This document shows, one piece after another, positions 7,833-15,609 of a stretch of DNA of 19,800 bases. The position numbers and the translations under genes are program-made. Where the stretch lies: NCBI GenBank assembly GCA_964437725.1, contig CAYTIB010000040.1:1-19800 (forward strand), given 5' to 3'. Below the pieces are notes generated by a model. That model did no database searches. It worked only from the letters and a program-made list of their open reading frames with translations, and had not been told where the DNA came from. Within the stretch, counting starts at the first letter, position 1, and each line of letters opens with the position of its first letter. Origin of the DNA: CAYTIB01 sp964437725. GTDB taxonomy: Bacteria; UBA8248; JACPRG01; G963555815.

Positions 7833-8648
7833 CTAAAGGGCCGCAATTTCTTCTGAAAGGGTATCCGTTATAAATAAGTGACCCGCTTTATGGGTAATCA
7901 TGAAGTCCGGTTTGGATGCCAAAGCAACGGCTTGGGGGGTGCACCCGCATCCCCAGAAAACGGGTGTTTCATCAGACTCGATTGGCGCTTGCCAGGTGTC
8001 ATAGCAAACATCATTGAGATCTGAAATGCCAATGACGGATGGATCTCCCATATGAATCGGAGCTCCGTGGGTGGCTGGAAACCGAGAGGTTACCTGAACT
8101 GCACGGACTACCTGGTGGTGCTTGATCGGCCTCATGCTGACAACCATTGGCCCAGAAAATTGGCCTGCAGGTGAGCATGGAATATCGGTTTGGTAGACAG
8201 AAACGACCTTGTCCTCTTCGATATGCTTAAGTGGAATGTTGGCGTTTAAAAGGGCAGTTTCAAAAGAGTAGCTGCACCCGATTAAAAATCCAACAAGACT
8301 GTCGTCCCAGTATTCTGTAATGTCTTCTACTTCGGCTGTAAGCTCCCCATGTTGGTAGATGCAATAACGCGACAGGTCTGTTCTTAGATCGGCATTATCG
8401 GCTACCCGCCGGATCATGGGAGATCCGGGATCTGTTACTTCTACGATGGGACAAGGTTTCGGATTTCTCAGGCAGAACAGAAGAAAGTCAAATGCAGCCT
8501 CCTTGGAAACGATTACTAGATTGGCCTGGGTGTATCCCTTTGCTACGCCTTCTGTCCCGCCTTTCCATCTGCCCTCGCGGATCAAGGTTCGGATCTCTCG
8601 GGGGGACAGACTGGTTAGCTCTTCCTTTGAAACGGTTGCAGTGGTCAT
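7833..8648 (-). CDS. DUF1445 / D-glutamate cyclase-like putative hydro-lyase, copy A
   Basis: First of the three tandem DUF1445-family genes in transcription order, 271 residues, the usual family length. Visible blocks are FDFLLFCLRNPKPCPIVEV (residues 53-71), GFLIGCSYSFE (120-130), AGQFSGPMVVSMRP (161-174), HGAPIHMGDPSVIG (194-207), FWGCGCTPQAVAL (231-243) and ITHKAGHLFITD (251-262). The ATG at 8648 has a strong GGAGGG eight bases upstream. It starts only 18 bp after the stop of the DUF6282 gene, so the two are almost certainly co-transcribed. By family analogy it could act on D-glutamate or pyroglutamate, or on a related hydroxy or amino acid by lyase chemistry; context with two PLP enzymes supports amino-acid chemistry but does not fix the substrate. 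Confidence 0.92.
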   Translation of the reverse strand: MTTATVSKEELTSLSPREIRTLIREGRWKGGTEGVAKGYTQANLVIVSKEAAFDFLLFCLRNPKPCPIVEVTDPGSPMIRRVADNADLRTDLSRYCIYQHGELTAEVEDITEYWDDSLVGFLIGCSYSFETALLNANIPLKHIEEDKVVSVYQTDIPCSPAGQFSGPMVVSMRPIKHHQVVRAVQVTSRFPATHGAPIHMGDPSVIGISDLNDVCYDTWQAPIESDETPVFWGCGCTPQAVALASKPDFMITHKAGHLFITDTLSEEIAAL

Positions 8649-8666
8649 ATAAAGTTCCCTCCGGTT

Positions 8667-9566
8667 CTATATCCGTAAAGCATCAGCAGGGTTTAAGCAC
8701 ATCATAGCCCGCAAATCTTCGCGAGTGACACCCTTTTCATAAAACCCTTGGGCTAAAAATCTTAGGCCGTCGGGGGGTAAGGGATTATGGCGTTGACCAC
8801 CGTCAGATATAAGGATGAAATGTTCTGCCCCTACTTTTGTAATTCCCTCATGCATCAGGTCAAATGTTTGTCCGGGTTGAGCCCAGAAGGGGGAGATCCC
8901 ACAGTATTCCAGCTCCGCATAAACACCGGGCAAAGCCGTAAGGGATTTCACTTGTTCATGTTTCATTCCAGGAATCTTGAAGTAAACATGCTGAAGGATT
9001 ATACGTTTGACACCCCTTTTTACTGCCTCGCGAACCAATATGTCCACGTGATCGGCACTGAAATGTCCGGTTGCTAAGGCAGCTGTATCGTATTGAGCTA
9101 ATATATCTAAAACGTCCTGACAATCCTGGGTTAGATGGCCGTCGTTTGTAACTATGGAAAGAGGCTCTACGGGTTTAGAATCACTCTTTTGCGTGTTGTA
9201 ACCTCCTGTGAATCCGTATGTAGATGCGTGATGATCCGCATCCACAGTCGGCATCCAGATGATTTTGGCACCAAGCCGGATGGACGTTTCGACGGCAACA
9301 GGATTAATGCCCCCCGTATAACGGTTCAGGGTTATTCCTCCGTAGACATCGATGGCCTCGAACTGTTGACTCACATTGTAAGCACGGCCAACCGTTGACT
9401 CAAAATGGCACTTCAGCACCAAGGCACGCATGCCACACTCTTCCCCATACTTGGCAATTCCATGGTCATCTGTTGCCCTTGGAATCAAGTCTGGATGAGG
9501 ATGGAAATGAATATCAATTGCGCCCCTAACGTCTACCATGTCAGGTTGCATGGTCTTTGTACTCAT
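8667..9566 (-). CDS. DUF6282 family protein (amidohydrolase-like TIM barrel)
   Basis: A 299-residue protein resembling the DUF6282 family, which is related to metal-dependent amidohydrolases or PHP-type barrels. The first strand carries DIHFHPHPD (residues 18-26) with H20 and H22 in the HxH arrangement that usually binds metal. Later histidines occur in VDADHHAS, ATGHFSADHVD and ILQHVYFKIPG, and ILISDGGQRHNPLPPDGL near the C-terminus supplies a likely ligand aspartate. The reaction is unknown; hydrolysis of an amide or a cyclic amide is a reasonable guess. It begins 20 bp after the cysteine-synthase-like gene and ends 18 bp before DUF1445 copy A, so it sits in the middle of the operon. The ATG 9566 has AAAGGGA upstream at a slightly long spacing. 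Confidence 0.8.
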   Translation of the reverse strand: MSTKTMQPDMVDVRGAIDIHFHPHPDLIPRATDDHGIAKYGEECGMRALVLKCHFESTVGRAYNVSQQFEAIDVYGGITLNRYTGGINPVAVETSIRLGAKIIWMPTVDADHHASTYGFTGGYNTQKSDSKPVEPLSIVTNDGHLTQDCQDVLDILAQYDTAALATGHFSADHVDILVREAVKRGVKRIILQHVYFKIPGMKHEQVKSLTALPGVYAELEYCGISPFWAQPGQTFDLMHEGITKVGAEHFILISDGGQRHNPLPPDGLRFLAQGFYEKGVTREDLRAMMCLNPADALRI

Positions 9567-9586
9567 AATTGTCTTTTCCCTTTGCG

Positions 9587-10639
9587 CTAGTGAATAATCT
9601 CCCAGCTTTCTTGGTATTTATCTAGTTCTGCGATAGTGTAATCATCCAATGGATGGTCACGCTCTGGAATGTCTACATGCTTTTCTTCATCACATAAGGC
9701 AGTAGAAAAGTACCGTTGTCCTGTGTCACAGCCCATGCACACAATATAACTGATCTCTGGGTGTTTTCGAGCCAGTTTAATGGAGGCTGCTACGTTGGCA
9801 CCCGCAGAGATACCACAGAAGATCCCCTCTTCTCGGGCCATCCTCTTTCCCATTTCAACAGCCTCATCGGTGTGTGTTGTTATTATTCCTGTAACATGAT
9901 TCAAATGTAGATTTCGGGGAACTAGACCGTCTCCGATCCCCTCAATGCCATGAGCCCCCCACTTCCGTTCAGCCAATAGTGCACATTCTTCGGGTTCGAC
10001 TGCCCATAACTGTACATCTGGATTTTGCTCTTGGAGATATTTGGCTATGCCTGTAATCCCGCCTCCACTACCTTGTGTACCAACAACAGCCTCGACTTTT
10101 CCTTCGGTTTGTTCCCAGATTTCGGGTCCGGTAGTAATGTAATGGGCTACCACATTGTCATTGTTATCAAACTGATTGGGCACCCAATATTTTTCTGGAT
10201 CCTCCTGTCTAATCTCAAATGCTTTTTCCAAAGCCAAATCAACGTCGCTCTCACCGCCGGGAGTGAAGACCAACTCAGCCCCATAGGCCTTCATGAGTTT
10301 TTTCCGTTCATCACTCATTCCAATAGGCATGGAAATGATGCAAGGGTATCCAAGTAAAGTGGCCACCCAGGCGCAGGCTGTTCCTGCATTGCCAGTAGAG
10401 CACTCTAAAATGGTCATTCCCGGTTTCAGGTCACCGCGATCTATAGCTTCCGTAATCATATTGTAATAAATTCTATCTTTGAGGCTTCCGGTAGGGCCAT
10501 ACCATTCGATTTTGCAATAGATGTCTGCGTTTACCTCAGCGGGAATCTTGTTCAGGCGTACCAACGGAGTGTTCCCAATTGCATCAAACATAGAGTTGCA
10601 GGTGAGTTTTCGAGAATCCCAAGGCTTTCGCTCAATCAT
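9587..10639 (-). CDS. Cysteine synthase-family PLP enzyme (fold type II)
   Basis: A 350-residue PLP enzyme of the cysteine synthase / cystathionine beta-synthase family. The N-terminus has IGNTPLVRLNKIP; the Schiff-base lysine is K54 in GPTGSLKDR; the substrate loop is STGNAGTA (81-88) in place of the usual SGNTG; and GSGGGITG (190-197) forms the phosphate-binding loop. A typical EP..C..GIEGIGDGLVP segment follows. The C-terminus is some tens of residues longer than CysK, with no CBS or ACT domain. The ATG 10639 is preceded by AAGGAGA at good spacing. Because S-K-D-R and the substrate loop deviate from true CysK, it could be a beta-replacement or beta-elimination enzyme for a substrate other than O-acetylserine. 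It follows a threonine-synthase-like gene and precedes DUF6282 in the same operon. Confidence 0.88.
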   Translation of the reverse strand: MIERKPWDSRKLTCNSMFDAIGNTPLVRLNKIPAEVNADIYCKIEWYGPTGSLKDRIYYNMITEAIDRGDLKPGMTILECSTGNAGTACAWVATLLGYPCIISMPIGMSDERKKLMKAYGAELVFTPGGESDVDLALEKAFEIRQEDPEKYWVPNQFDNNDNVVAHYITTGPEIWEQTEGKVEAVVGTQGSGGGITGIAKYLQEQNPDVQLWAVEPEECALLAERKWGAHGIEGIGDGLVPRNLHLNHVTGIITTHTDEAVEMGKRMAREEGIFCGISAGANVAASIKLARKHPEISYIVCMGCDTGQRYFSTALCDEEKHVDIPERDHPLDDYTIAELDKYQESWEIIH

Positions 10640-10670
10640 GTTTTTCTCCTTGTGCCAATCTGTCTTGAGT

Positions 10671-10687
10671 CGTCAATTTTTTTGACG
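10671..10687. repeat. Small hairpin CGTCAA-TTTTT-TTGACG
   Basis: A 6 bp perfect inverted repeat with a 5 nt loop in the 93 bp between the threonine-synthase-like and cysteine-synthase-like genes. On the coding (-) strand no U-run follows, so it is not a standard terminator and probably lets transcription through. Confidence 0.35.
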
Positions 10688-10732
10688 GCAAACCGATCTA
10701 TTTCTCTTAGGTTGTTTCCGATCCTCCTATTT

Positions 10733-11974
10733 TTATACCTCCACCTTCATGACGATGTCTTCGATGTTAGGTTTAACCAATATTGGAGAGGAATCGACTC
10801 CTTCCATAGCAGATTCAATGTCCTTCAACCCATGGCCGGTGACGAGTGCAACTATCCGTTCATTTGGATCCAAATCTCCCGCCTCCCTCATTTTAATGAC
10901 TCCGGCCATTGCAGTCACTCCGGCGGGTTCTCCGAAGATACCGGTAGCACGCGCGATCCGGCTTTGCGCTTCTAGTATCTCATCGTCGGAGACAGCGATG
11001 TAACTACCTCCTGTTTCTCGAACAGCCCTGAGAGCCTTCACCCAATCGCGGGGGTGACCTACGCAAATACTGTCGGCAATGGTATCGGCCTCTAGCGGTT
11101 GGATTTTGTCGCTTCCATTTTTGAATGCCTCATAAAGAACTGCTGAACCTTCAGCCTGTACCCCTATCATCTCAGGGATTTTGTCAATAAAGCCAAGTTC
11201 ATAGAAGTCCCGAAACCCTTTGTGTAGACCGCCGAAGATACAACCATCGCCAACGGAGCAAAAAACTTTATCCGGAACTACCCACTCTAATTGCTCACAA
11301 ATTTCCAAAGACGCCGTTTTCTTCCCTTCACTTAAAAAGGGATTGATCGCGGTGTTTCTACTGTACCACCCATTTTGTTCACTGGCTTCCCAGCAAAGAC
11401 TGAAGCATTGATCATAAGTCCCTTGGACCATGATGACTTTCGCACCGTAAATCAGCAATTGGGCCACCTTTGCTTTTGGAGCCCGCTCAGGGACAAATAT
11501 GTAAGGTTTCAGACCCATGTAGGCGGAAACGCAGGACATCGAAGTTGCCGCATTTCCTGTAGAGGCACCTGCGACAACATTCCTTCCCAACTCTTTCGCA
11601 CGCACCGCCGCCATGACGCTTGCTCGATCCTTCAAAGAGGCAGAGGGGTTGCATGTGTCGTCTTTGATCCAGAGGTTCTTTAGGCCAATTTCCTTCTCCA
11701 GACGATCTGCGCGGTAAAGAGGTGTCCAGCCAATTCGTAGTGGAGGAAAAAATTCTGTTTGAGAAACTGGAAGAATTTCCAAATAACGCCATAGAGATTC
11801 TACCTTACTGGATCTCAGGTCCTCCTTCTTGAACCGCGAACGGATTTTTTCATAGTCGTAAATCACATCCAACGTTCCATTGTCGAGGCCGCATTCAGGG
11901 CAGACATAAAGGACTTCATTTATGTTGTACTTTTTTCCGCAAGTTACACACGCTAGATGGTCGACTTTTTCCAT
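10733..11974 (-). CDS. Threonine synthase-like PLP enzyme with N-terminal zinc ribbon
   Basis: A 413-residue fold-type-II PLP enzyme of the threonine synthase family. An N-terminal zinc-ribbon has C9, C12, C25 and C28 (CVTC...CPEC), as in many threonine synthases. The PLP lysine is K115 in NPSASLKDRAS, where classical enzymes read NPTGSFKDRG, and the substrate loop is ASTGNAATS. GEPAGVTAMAG and LVTGHGLKD near the C-terminus are typical. The start is taken as ATG 11974 because it gives the standard N-terminus just before the zinc ribbon; a GTG at 12016 would add 14 residues. The ribosome binding site is weak. It is the first gene of the long - strand operon. True threonine synthase (O-phosphohomoserine to threonine) is possible, but the location beside a cysteine-synthase-like gene and orphan families suggests a paralogue with another substrate. 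Confidence 0.88.
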   Translation of the reverse strand: MEKVDHLACVTCGKKYNINEVLYVCPECGLDNGTLDVIYDYEKIRSRFKKEDLRSSKVESLWRYLEILPVSQTEFFPPLRIGWTPLYRADRLEKEIGLKNLWIKDDTCNPSASLKDRASVMAAVRAKELGRNVVAGASTGNAATSMSCVSAYMGLKPYIFVPERAPKAKVAQLLIYGAKVIMVQGTYDQCFSLCWEASEQNGWYSRNTAINPFLSEGKKTASLEICEQLEWVVPDKVFCSVGDGCIFGGLHKGFRDFYELGFIDKIPEMIGVQAEGSAVLYEAFKNGSDKIQPLEADTIADSICVGHPRDWVKALRAVRETGGSYIAVSDDEILEAQSRIARATGIFGEPAGVTAMAGVIKMREAGDLDPNERIVALVTGHGLKDIESAMEGVDSSPILVKPNIEDIVMKVEV

Positions 11975-12136
11975 GAGAATTAGCTCAATCTTTGTAGGGG
12001 AGAGACGCACCCTCACCTTGGGTACTGCATATGAAAGCTTCGTTTCGGAGAAAGCTCAATTCCTGTTGTCTTGGGAATATTCCGGAACAACTCTAAGTTT
12101 TGGGCTGGTCCGACTGAAACCTTGTATTTGATGGGC

Positions 12137-12166
12137 ATTTTAATCGTCCAAATTTGAATATGTCAA
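12137..12166 (-). promoter_or_regulatory. Sigma70-type promoter for the PLP/DUF6282/DUF1445 operon
   Basis: On the - strand the sequence reads TTGACA (12166-12161), an 18 bp spacer, then TAAAAT (12142-12137). The -35 box is a perfect match and the -10 box differs from TATAAT at one position. Predicted transcription starts near 12130, giving a leader of roughly 155 nt before the threonine-synthase-like ATG. Confidence 0.65.
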
Positions 12167-12351
12167 AGCCATGAGAAAAATTGCCGTAACTTATAGTGCA
12201 TGAAATTTCTAATGTGAAATGTTCTCAACTCTACATGGGCTTGATAGGATGGAGTTTCCAGGAAAAAACTCTTTGGAATGAGCCGTGTGGGATGAGGCTG
12301 ATAATTGTAAAAATGGATTCTGTGTTATCCCTTAGTCCCCTAGTAGGCTTG

Positions 12352-12360
12352 TGCTATACT
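12352..12360 (+). promoter_or_regulatory. Extended -10 promoter for the ferredoxin gene
   Basis: The sequence TGTGCTATACT ends at 12360; it holds TATACT (12355-12360) with the TGC extension of an extended -10 element. No good -35 box is visible, as is common with extended -10 promoters. The ferredoxin ATG lies 29 bp downstream with a GGAG seven bases before it. Confidence 0.5.
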
Positions 12361-12388
12361 CGGGACCCTACGACGCAGGAGCTGATAA

Positions 12389-12790
12389 ATGCCGGGGTTT
12401 AAACATCACATATTTATTTGTGAGAACCAGCGCGACGCGGGCGATCCAAGAGGGTGCTGTATGGACCGTGGAGCGGAGGGGTTGCGTGCGGTATTTAAAA
12501 AGGAAATTGAGAAGCATGGTTTGAGAGGTGTTGTTCGAGCCAATAAGGCGGGGTGTCTTGACCACTGCGAATTTGGCCCAACGGTTGTGGTTTATCCGGA
12601 AGGTGTGTGGTACTGGGTTGGCGATTCGAGCGACGTAAAAGAAATTGTAGAAAAGCATATTGTTGGCGGGGAAGTTGTGGAGCGTTTGCTACTTCCAGAA
12701 GAACTCTCAAGCGGCGATTCAGAAGATGATCCTGCAAAGGCTATGTTAGAAAACTTACCCATGCAACGTCCCAGTCCCGAGATATCTTAA
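12389..12790 (+). CDS. Thioredoxin-fold [2Fe-2S] ferredoxin
   Basis: A 133-residue protein of the (2Fe-2S) ferredoxin family with a thioredoxin-like fold, similar to the NuoE C-terminal domain and Aquifex-type ferredoxins. The N-terminus HHIFICENQR carries C11; the second ligand is C23 or C24 in DPRGCCMDRG; C56 and C60 occur in ANKAGCLDHCEFGP. The strand VVVYPEGVWYWVGDSSDVKEIVEKH is typical and ends the domain; the last ~35 residues are acidic and look disordered. It is a soluble electron carrier. The start ATG 12389 is well placed with GGAG upstream. It stands alone from the next gene by a 79 bp AT-rich gap. The redox partner is unknown. Confidence 0.9.
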   Translation: MPGFKHHIFICENQRDAGDPRGCCMDRGAEGLRAVFKKEIEKHGLRGVVRANKAGCLDHCEFGPTVVVYPEGVWYWVGDSSDVKEIVEKHIVGGEVVERLLLPEELSSGDSEDDPAKAMLENLPMQRPSPEIS

Positions 12791-12869
12791 ATTATTTTAT
12801 TAAAGTAAAGTATTAATTAAATATACTTATAATATTGATTATTAAATATTAATTACTATTGGATTTTAT
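12791..12869. promoter_or_regulatory. Very AT-rich intergenic segment with TATAAT
   Basis: These 79 bp are almost entirely A and T, far from the surrounding composition. A perfect TATAAT lies at 12828-12833, without a convincing -35 hexamer. Possible promoter or UP-element-like region for the HNH and downstream genes. Confidence 0.4.
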
Positions 12870-13205
12870 ATGCCATCTCCTGGATTTCGAAAAAAGAAAA
12901 GGGGGAAGCGACCCTTCAAAACAAATATCTCTACCGAGGATATTCAGAGGTTTGTTGGTGAGGTAAAGGCCGGGAGGTCATCGGGTTATCGAGAACGTTC
13001 CTTGGCGGTTCACGGCTGGATTTGTGCAAAATGCGGCCGTGAGTTTGATCGTTCAAATCTTCACTTGTTAACGGTTCACCACAAGGACGGAGACCCACAA
13101 AATAATCCTCCCAGTGGCAGTAATTGGGAGAATTTGTGTATTGATTGTCATGATGACGAGCATTCTCGAGGTATCCTCGGGGATTACTTAACAAAAGATA
13201 AATGA
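12870..13205 (+). CDS. YajD-family HNH nuclease-like protein
   Basis: A 111-residue protein matching the small YajD-type HNH family. It has a basic N-terminus (FRKKKRGKRPFK), then GYRERSLAVHGW, C52 and C55 in CAKC, the HNH core histidines H70-H71 in LTVHHKDGD, GSNWENLC with N85, and C90-C93-H94 in CIDCH. The two CxxC pairs would hold structural zinc. This arrangement is known from E. coli YajD, a putative HNH nuclease whose biological role is not settled to my knowledge. The ATG at 12870 gives the family-like length; only a weak GGA precedes it. A Gfo/Idh/MocA gene follows after 50 bp. No restriction or toxin partner is adjacent, so I do not call it a defence gene. Confidence 0.88.
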   Translation: MPSPGFRKKKRGKRPFKTNISTEDIQRFVGEVKAGRSSGYRERSLAVHGWICAKCGREFDRSNLHLLTVHHKDGDPQNNPPSGSNWENLCIDCHDDEHSRGILGDYLTKDK

Positions 13206-13255
13206 TTGCCTAGATTTTTTTGCGCCTTGTCGGTTGCCTAGAAGGGTGATTTCTC

Positions 13256-14317
13256 GTGGGTAAGTCTTCCCGTTTCCCTACGGGTGTCTGTATATTGGGT
13301 TGTGGGGGAATTGCCCAACGGCACGCGCGCGCGATTCTTGGAATTCCCAATCCTCCTCGTCTTTTCTTTGCTAGCCGTTCGGCCGATAAGGCTGAAAAGT
13401 ATCGAAAAGACTTTCATGGAGTCGGAGGGTTTGGATCCTATGAAAAAGCCCTTGCTGATCCTCGAGTTCATGCTGTCGTGATTTGTACTCCCCACCATCT
13501 GCATCTTGAGCACGCTAGACTGGCTGCCGCGAACGGAGTCCATATTCTAATGGAAAAACCCCTTGCAAGAACTCCTAACGAAGCGGATGAGATCATCCGT
13601 TTTGTGAGTCAGTCCAGATCCAAAACAGGTAGGCGTTGTTTACTTATGGTGGCCGAAAACTTTCGTTTTAAACCAAGTGTAAGAAAGGCCCGTCGGTTGA
13701 TGGAAGCTGGTGTTGTTGGGATGTTGAAGCATGTTCGCGTCAAGACATGTACTTTTGCATCTCATGAGGGCTGGCGTAGAAGCCAGGAAAATATGGGGGG
13801 CGGAGCATTAATTGATGGAGGAATCCATTGGGTGGATACGGTCCTCTACTGGGCGGGGCCTGCAAAAAGTGTTTATGCTGTTGCTGGCCGGCAAACCAAC
13901 GAAAATGTTCCATTCGAAGATACCATCCACGTTCTTAGCGAACACGAAAATGGTGTGGTTGGTGAGCTTACTCATTCGTGGGGGGTACCCGGACCGGGAA
14001 AGTTTCAGTTTTCTTCGATCAACGGATCGAAAGGAACACTCTATATAGAAAATCACGGATATTTTCTTTACTTAACTGGAAATCGCCGAAGGTTTTTTTT
14101 CTCTCAAATTAAGGATTGGGCTGGATTTATGGGTATGCAGAAGGAGTTTTGTCGAGCGGTTAATTGCGAGTTATCTGCCGGGGAAGGGGGCATTGGTTCG
14201 CAAGGTGAGACCCCGAAGCTTGAGATGGGTGGGGAAGAAGGACGAAGTGCACTTGAATTCGTGTCGGCTGCTTATCGATCGTTTCAGGAGGGCCGTAGAA
14301 TAATTTTGAGGAACTAA
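13256..14317 (+). CDS. Gfo/Idh/MocA-family NAD(P)-dependent oxidoreductase
   Basis: A 353-residue dehydrogenase, typically acting on sugars, inositols or other polyols with NAD(P). The N-terminal Rossmann motif is ILGCGGIAQRHARAIL (residues 13-28), followed by ASRS, VVICTPHHLH and the family lysine in MEKPLA (K101). The C-terminal alpha/beta domain contains GGGALIDGGIHWVD with D187 and H191, the usual catalytic pair. Start is GTG 13256, with AAGGGTG upstream at acceptable distance; there is no ATG nearer the motif. It lies 37 bp before a PrpF-type isomerase gene, so the two are probably co-transcribed. The exact substrate cannot be told from sequence. Confidence 0.9.
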   Translation: MGKSSRFPTGVCILGCGGIAQRHARAILGIPNPPRLFFASRSADKAEKYRKDFHGVGGFGSYEKALADPRVHAVVICTPHHLHLEHARLAAANGVHILMEKPLARTPNEADEIIRFVSQSRSKTGRRCLLMVAENFRFKPSVRKARRLMEAGVVGMLKHVRVKTCTFASHEGWRRSQENMGGGALIDGGIHWVDTVLYWAGPAKSVYAVAGRQTNENVPFEDTIHVLSEHENGVVGELTHSWGVPGPGKFQFSSINGSKGTLYIENHGYFLYLTGNRRRFFFSQIKDWAGFMGMQKEFCRAVNCELSAGEGGIGSQGETPKLEMGGEEGRSALEFVSAAYRSFQEGRRIILRN

Positions 14318-14354
14318 GAATGAAATCAGGTTCGAAATTAAGGCAGGTAATTTA

Positions 14355-15497
14355 ATGGGCCAGATCGAAATTCCCTGTGTCATCATGCGAGGCGGAACCA
14401 GTAAGGCATTGTTTTTCAAGGAAGAGGATCTCCCCAGGGATCGTGAAAAATGCAATCAGGTCCTGCTGGCGGCCTTCGGTAGTCCCGACACTCGTCAGAT
14501 TGACGGTCTTGGCGGAGCAGACCCATTGACGAGTAAGTGTGCAATTGTTAATCCTTCGACCAGGAAGGAAATCGATGTTGACTACACTTTTGCCCAAGTT
14601 TCTGTTGATCGACCCTATGTTGATTGGCGTAACAACTGCGGAAACATCTCCTCGGCGGTTGGGCTGTTTGCCGTTGAGGAGGGGTGGGTTAAACCTAAGT
14701 TCGACAAAGCACGTGTTCGTGTCCTCAATACAAATACGAACAAGGTGATGGAGATTGATGTTCCAGTTGAAGGGAAAGCACCCAGGGAAGAAGGAGATAC
14801 TTCTATCCCGGGAGTGCCGGGCAAGGGCTCAGCAATTCGAGTTGGATTTCTCGGAGCTGGCGGAGCGGTAACTGGAAAGCTCTTACCTTTGGGTAAGCCG
14901 GTAGAAGAAGTAGACATTGGAGAGTATGGCGCTTTCACTCTATCTGTTGTGGATGCGGCTAATCCGTTATTTTTTGTCCCCGCCGAGCAGGTTGGGTGGA
15001 CAGGATCAGAAACCGCTGAAGAAATGGAGGCTTCGCAAGTTGCCTTGGCCAGACTTGAACGGATCAGAGGGGAGGTTGCTTTTAAACTTGGGTTCGTATT
15101 AGATCCGGCGCGTGCCCGACTAGAAAGTCAATCAATTCCGAAGGTTGCTGTTGTTGCATCACCTGAGGATTATCTGGACGCTTCTGGACAATTAGTTTCC
15201 AGCGATGAACACGATTTGCGGGGGCGTATGTTGTCCATGGGTAAGGCTCACAAGGCGTATGCATTGACAGGAGCTATCTGTACGGCTGCAGCAGCTTATA
15301 CTGAAGGGACACTGGTAAACCGTATTGTCCAAGAAGCTCGGGGAGAACTCCCAAAGACCCTTCGGATTGGACACCCAGCCGGCGTAATTGAAGTTGAGGC
15401 TGAAGTGGAAAATGGAGTGTTGCTTAAGGCTACGGTTGTCCGCACAGCGCGACGTCTCATGGAAGGTTTGGTGTGTATTCCGTCAAGAGTTCTCTAA
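14355..15497 (+). CDS. PrpF-family isomerase/tautomerase
   Basis: A 380-residue member of the PrpF family, which has two diaminopimelate-epimerase-like domains and includes methylaconitate isomerase (PrpF) and 4-oxalomesaconate tautomerase. The N-terminus carries MRGGTSKALFF (residues 11-21); LGGADPLTSKCAIV has K61 and RNNCGNISSAVG has C95. A lysine and a cysteine at this spacing have been reported as important in PrpF, from memory. The C-terminal domain has MLSMGKAHKAYALTGAICTAAAAYTEGT and a final HPAGVIEVE. The substrate is likely a di- or tricarboxylic acid with a double bond. No acnD or prpC lies nearby, so the 2-methylcitrate cycle is not supported by context; the Gfo/Idh gene upstream is the only metabolic partner. 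Confidence 0.9.
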   Translation: MGQIEIPCVIMRGGTSKALFFKEEDLPRDREKCNQVLLAAFGSPDTRQIDGLGGADPLTSKCAIVNPSTRKEIDVDYTFAQVSVDRPYVDWRNNCGNISSAVGLFAVEEGWVKPKFDKARVRVLNTNTNKVMEIDVPVEGKAPREEGDTSIPGVPGKGSAIRVGFLGAGGAVTGKLLPLGKPVEEVDIGEYGAFTLSVVDAANPLFFVPAEQVGWTGSETAEEMEASQVALARLERIRGEVAFKLGFVLDPARARLESQSIPKVAVVASPEDYLDASGQLVSSDEHDLRGRMLSMGKAHKAYALTGAICTAAAAYTEGTLVNRIVQEARGELPKTLRIGHPAGVIEVEAEVENGVLLKATVVRTARRLMEGLVCIPSRVL

Positions 15498-15609
15498 TCA
15501 TTTTTGAGTAATGGCAATGTGCTTACTTCTGTGAAAATGGTTAAGGGATACGTCACATTTTTTATCGTTGAATGGATTTTATTGTTTGCAAGATAAGGAG
15601 AGGAACGAT

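Larger units (their letters stand above)
11975..12388. other. Divergent intergenic region with leader inverted repeat
   Basis: About 410 bp without a supported gene, separating the - strand PLP/DUF1445 operon from the + strand ferredoxin gene. It holds promoter candidates for both directions (separate entries). The ~155 nt leader of the - strand operon contains the inverted repeat GTTGT...ACAAC at 12065-12091 around a perfect GGAATATTCC (12074-12083). This could be an operator or an mRNA hairpin. I recognise no riboswitch. Nothing else is evident in 12167-12350. Confidence 0.45.

Noticed and set aside
12196..12402. + strand ORF of 68 codons overlapping the ferredoxin start
   Set aside because: Its end overlaps the ferredoxin start and it spans the ferredoxin promoter; no homology-like features and a poor start.
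12870..13205. HNH gene as part of a restriction or anti-phage system
   Set aside because: It matches the stand-alone YajD type and no methyltransferase, helicase or toxin-antitoxin partner is adjacent.
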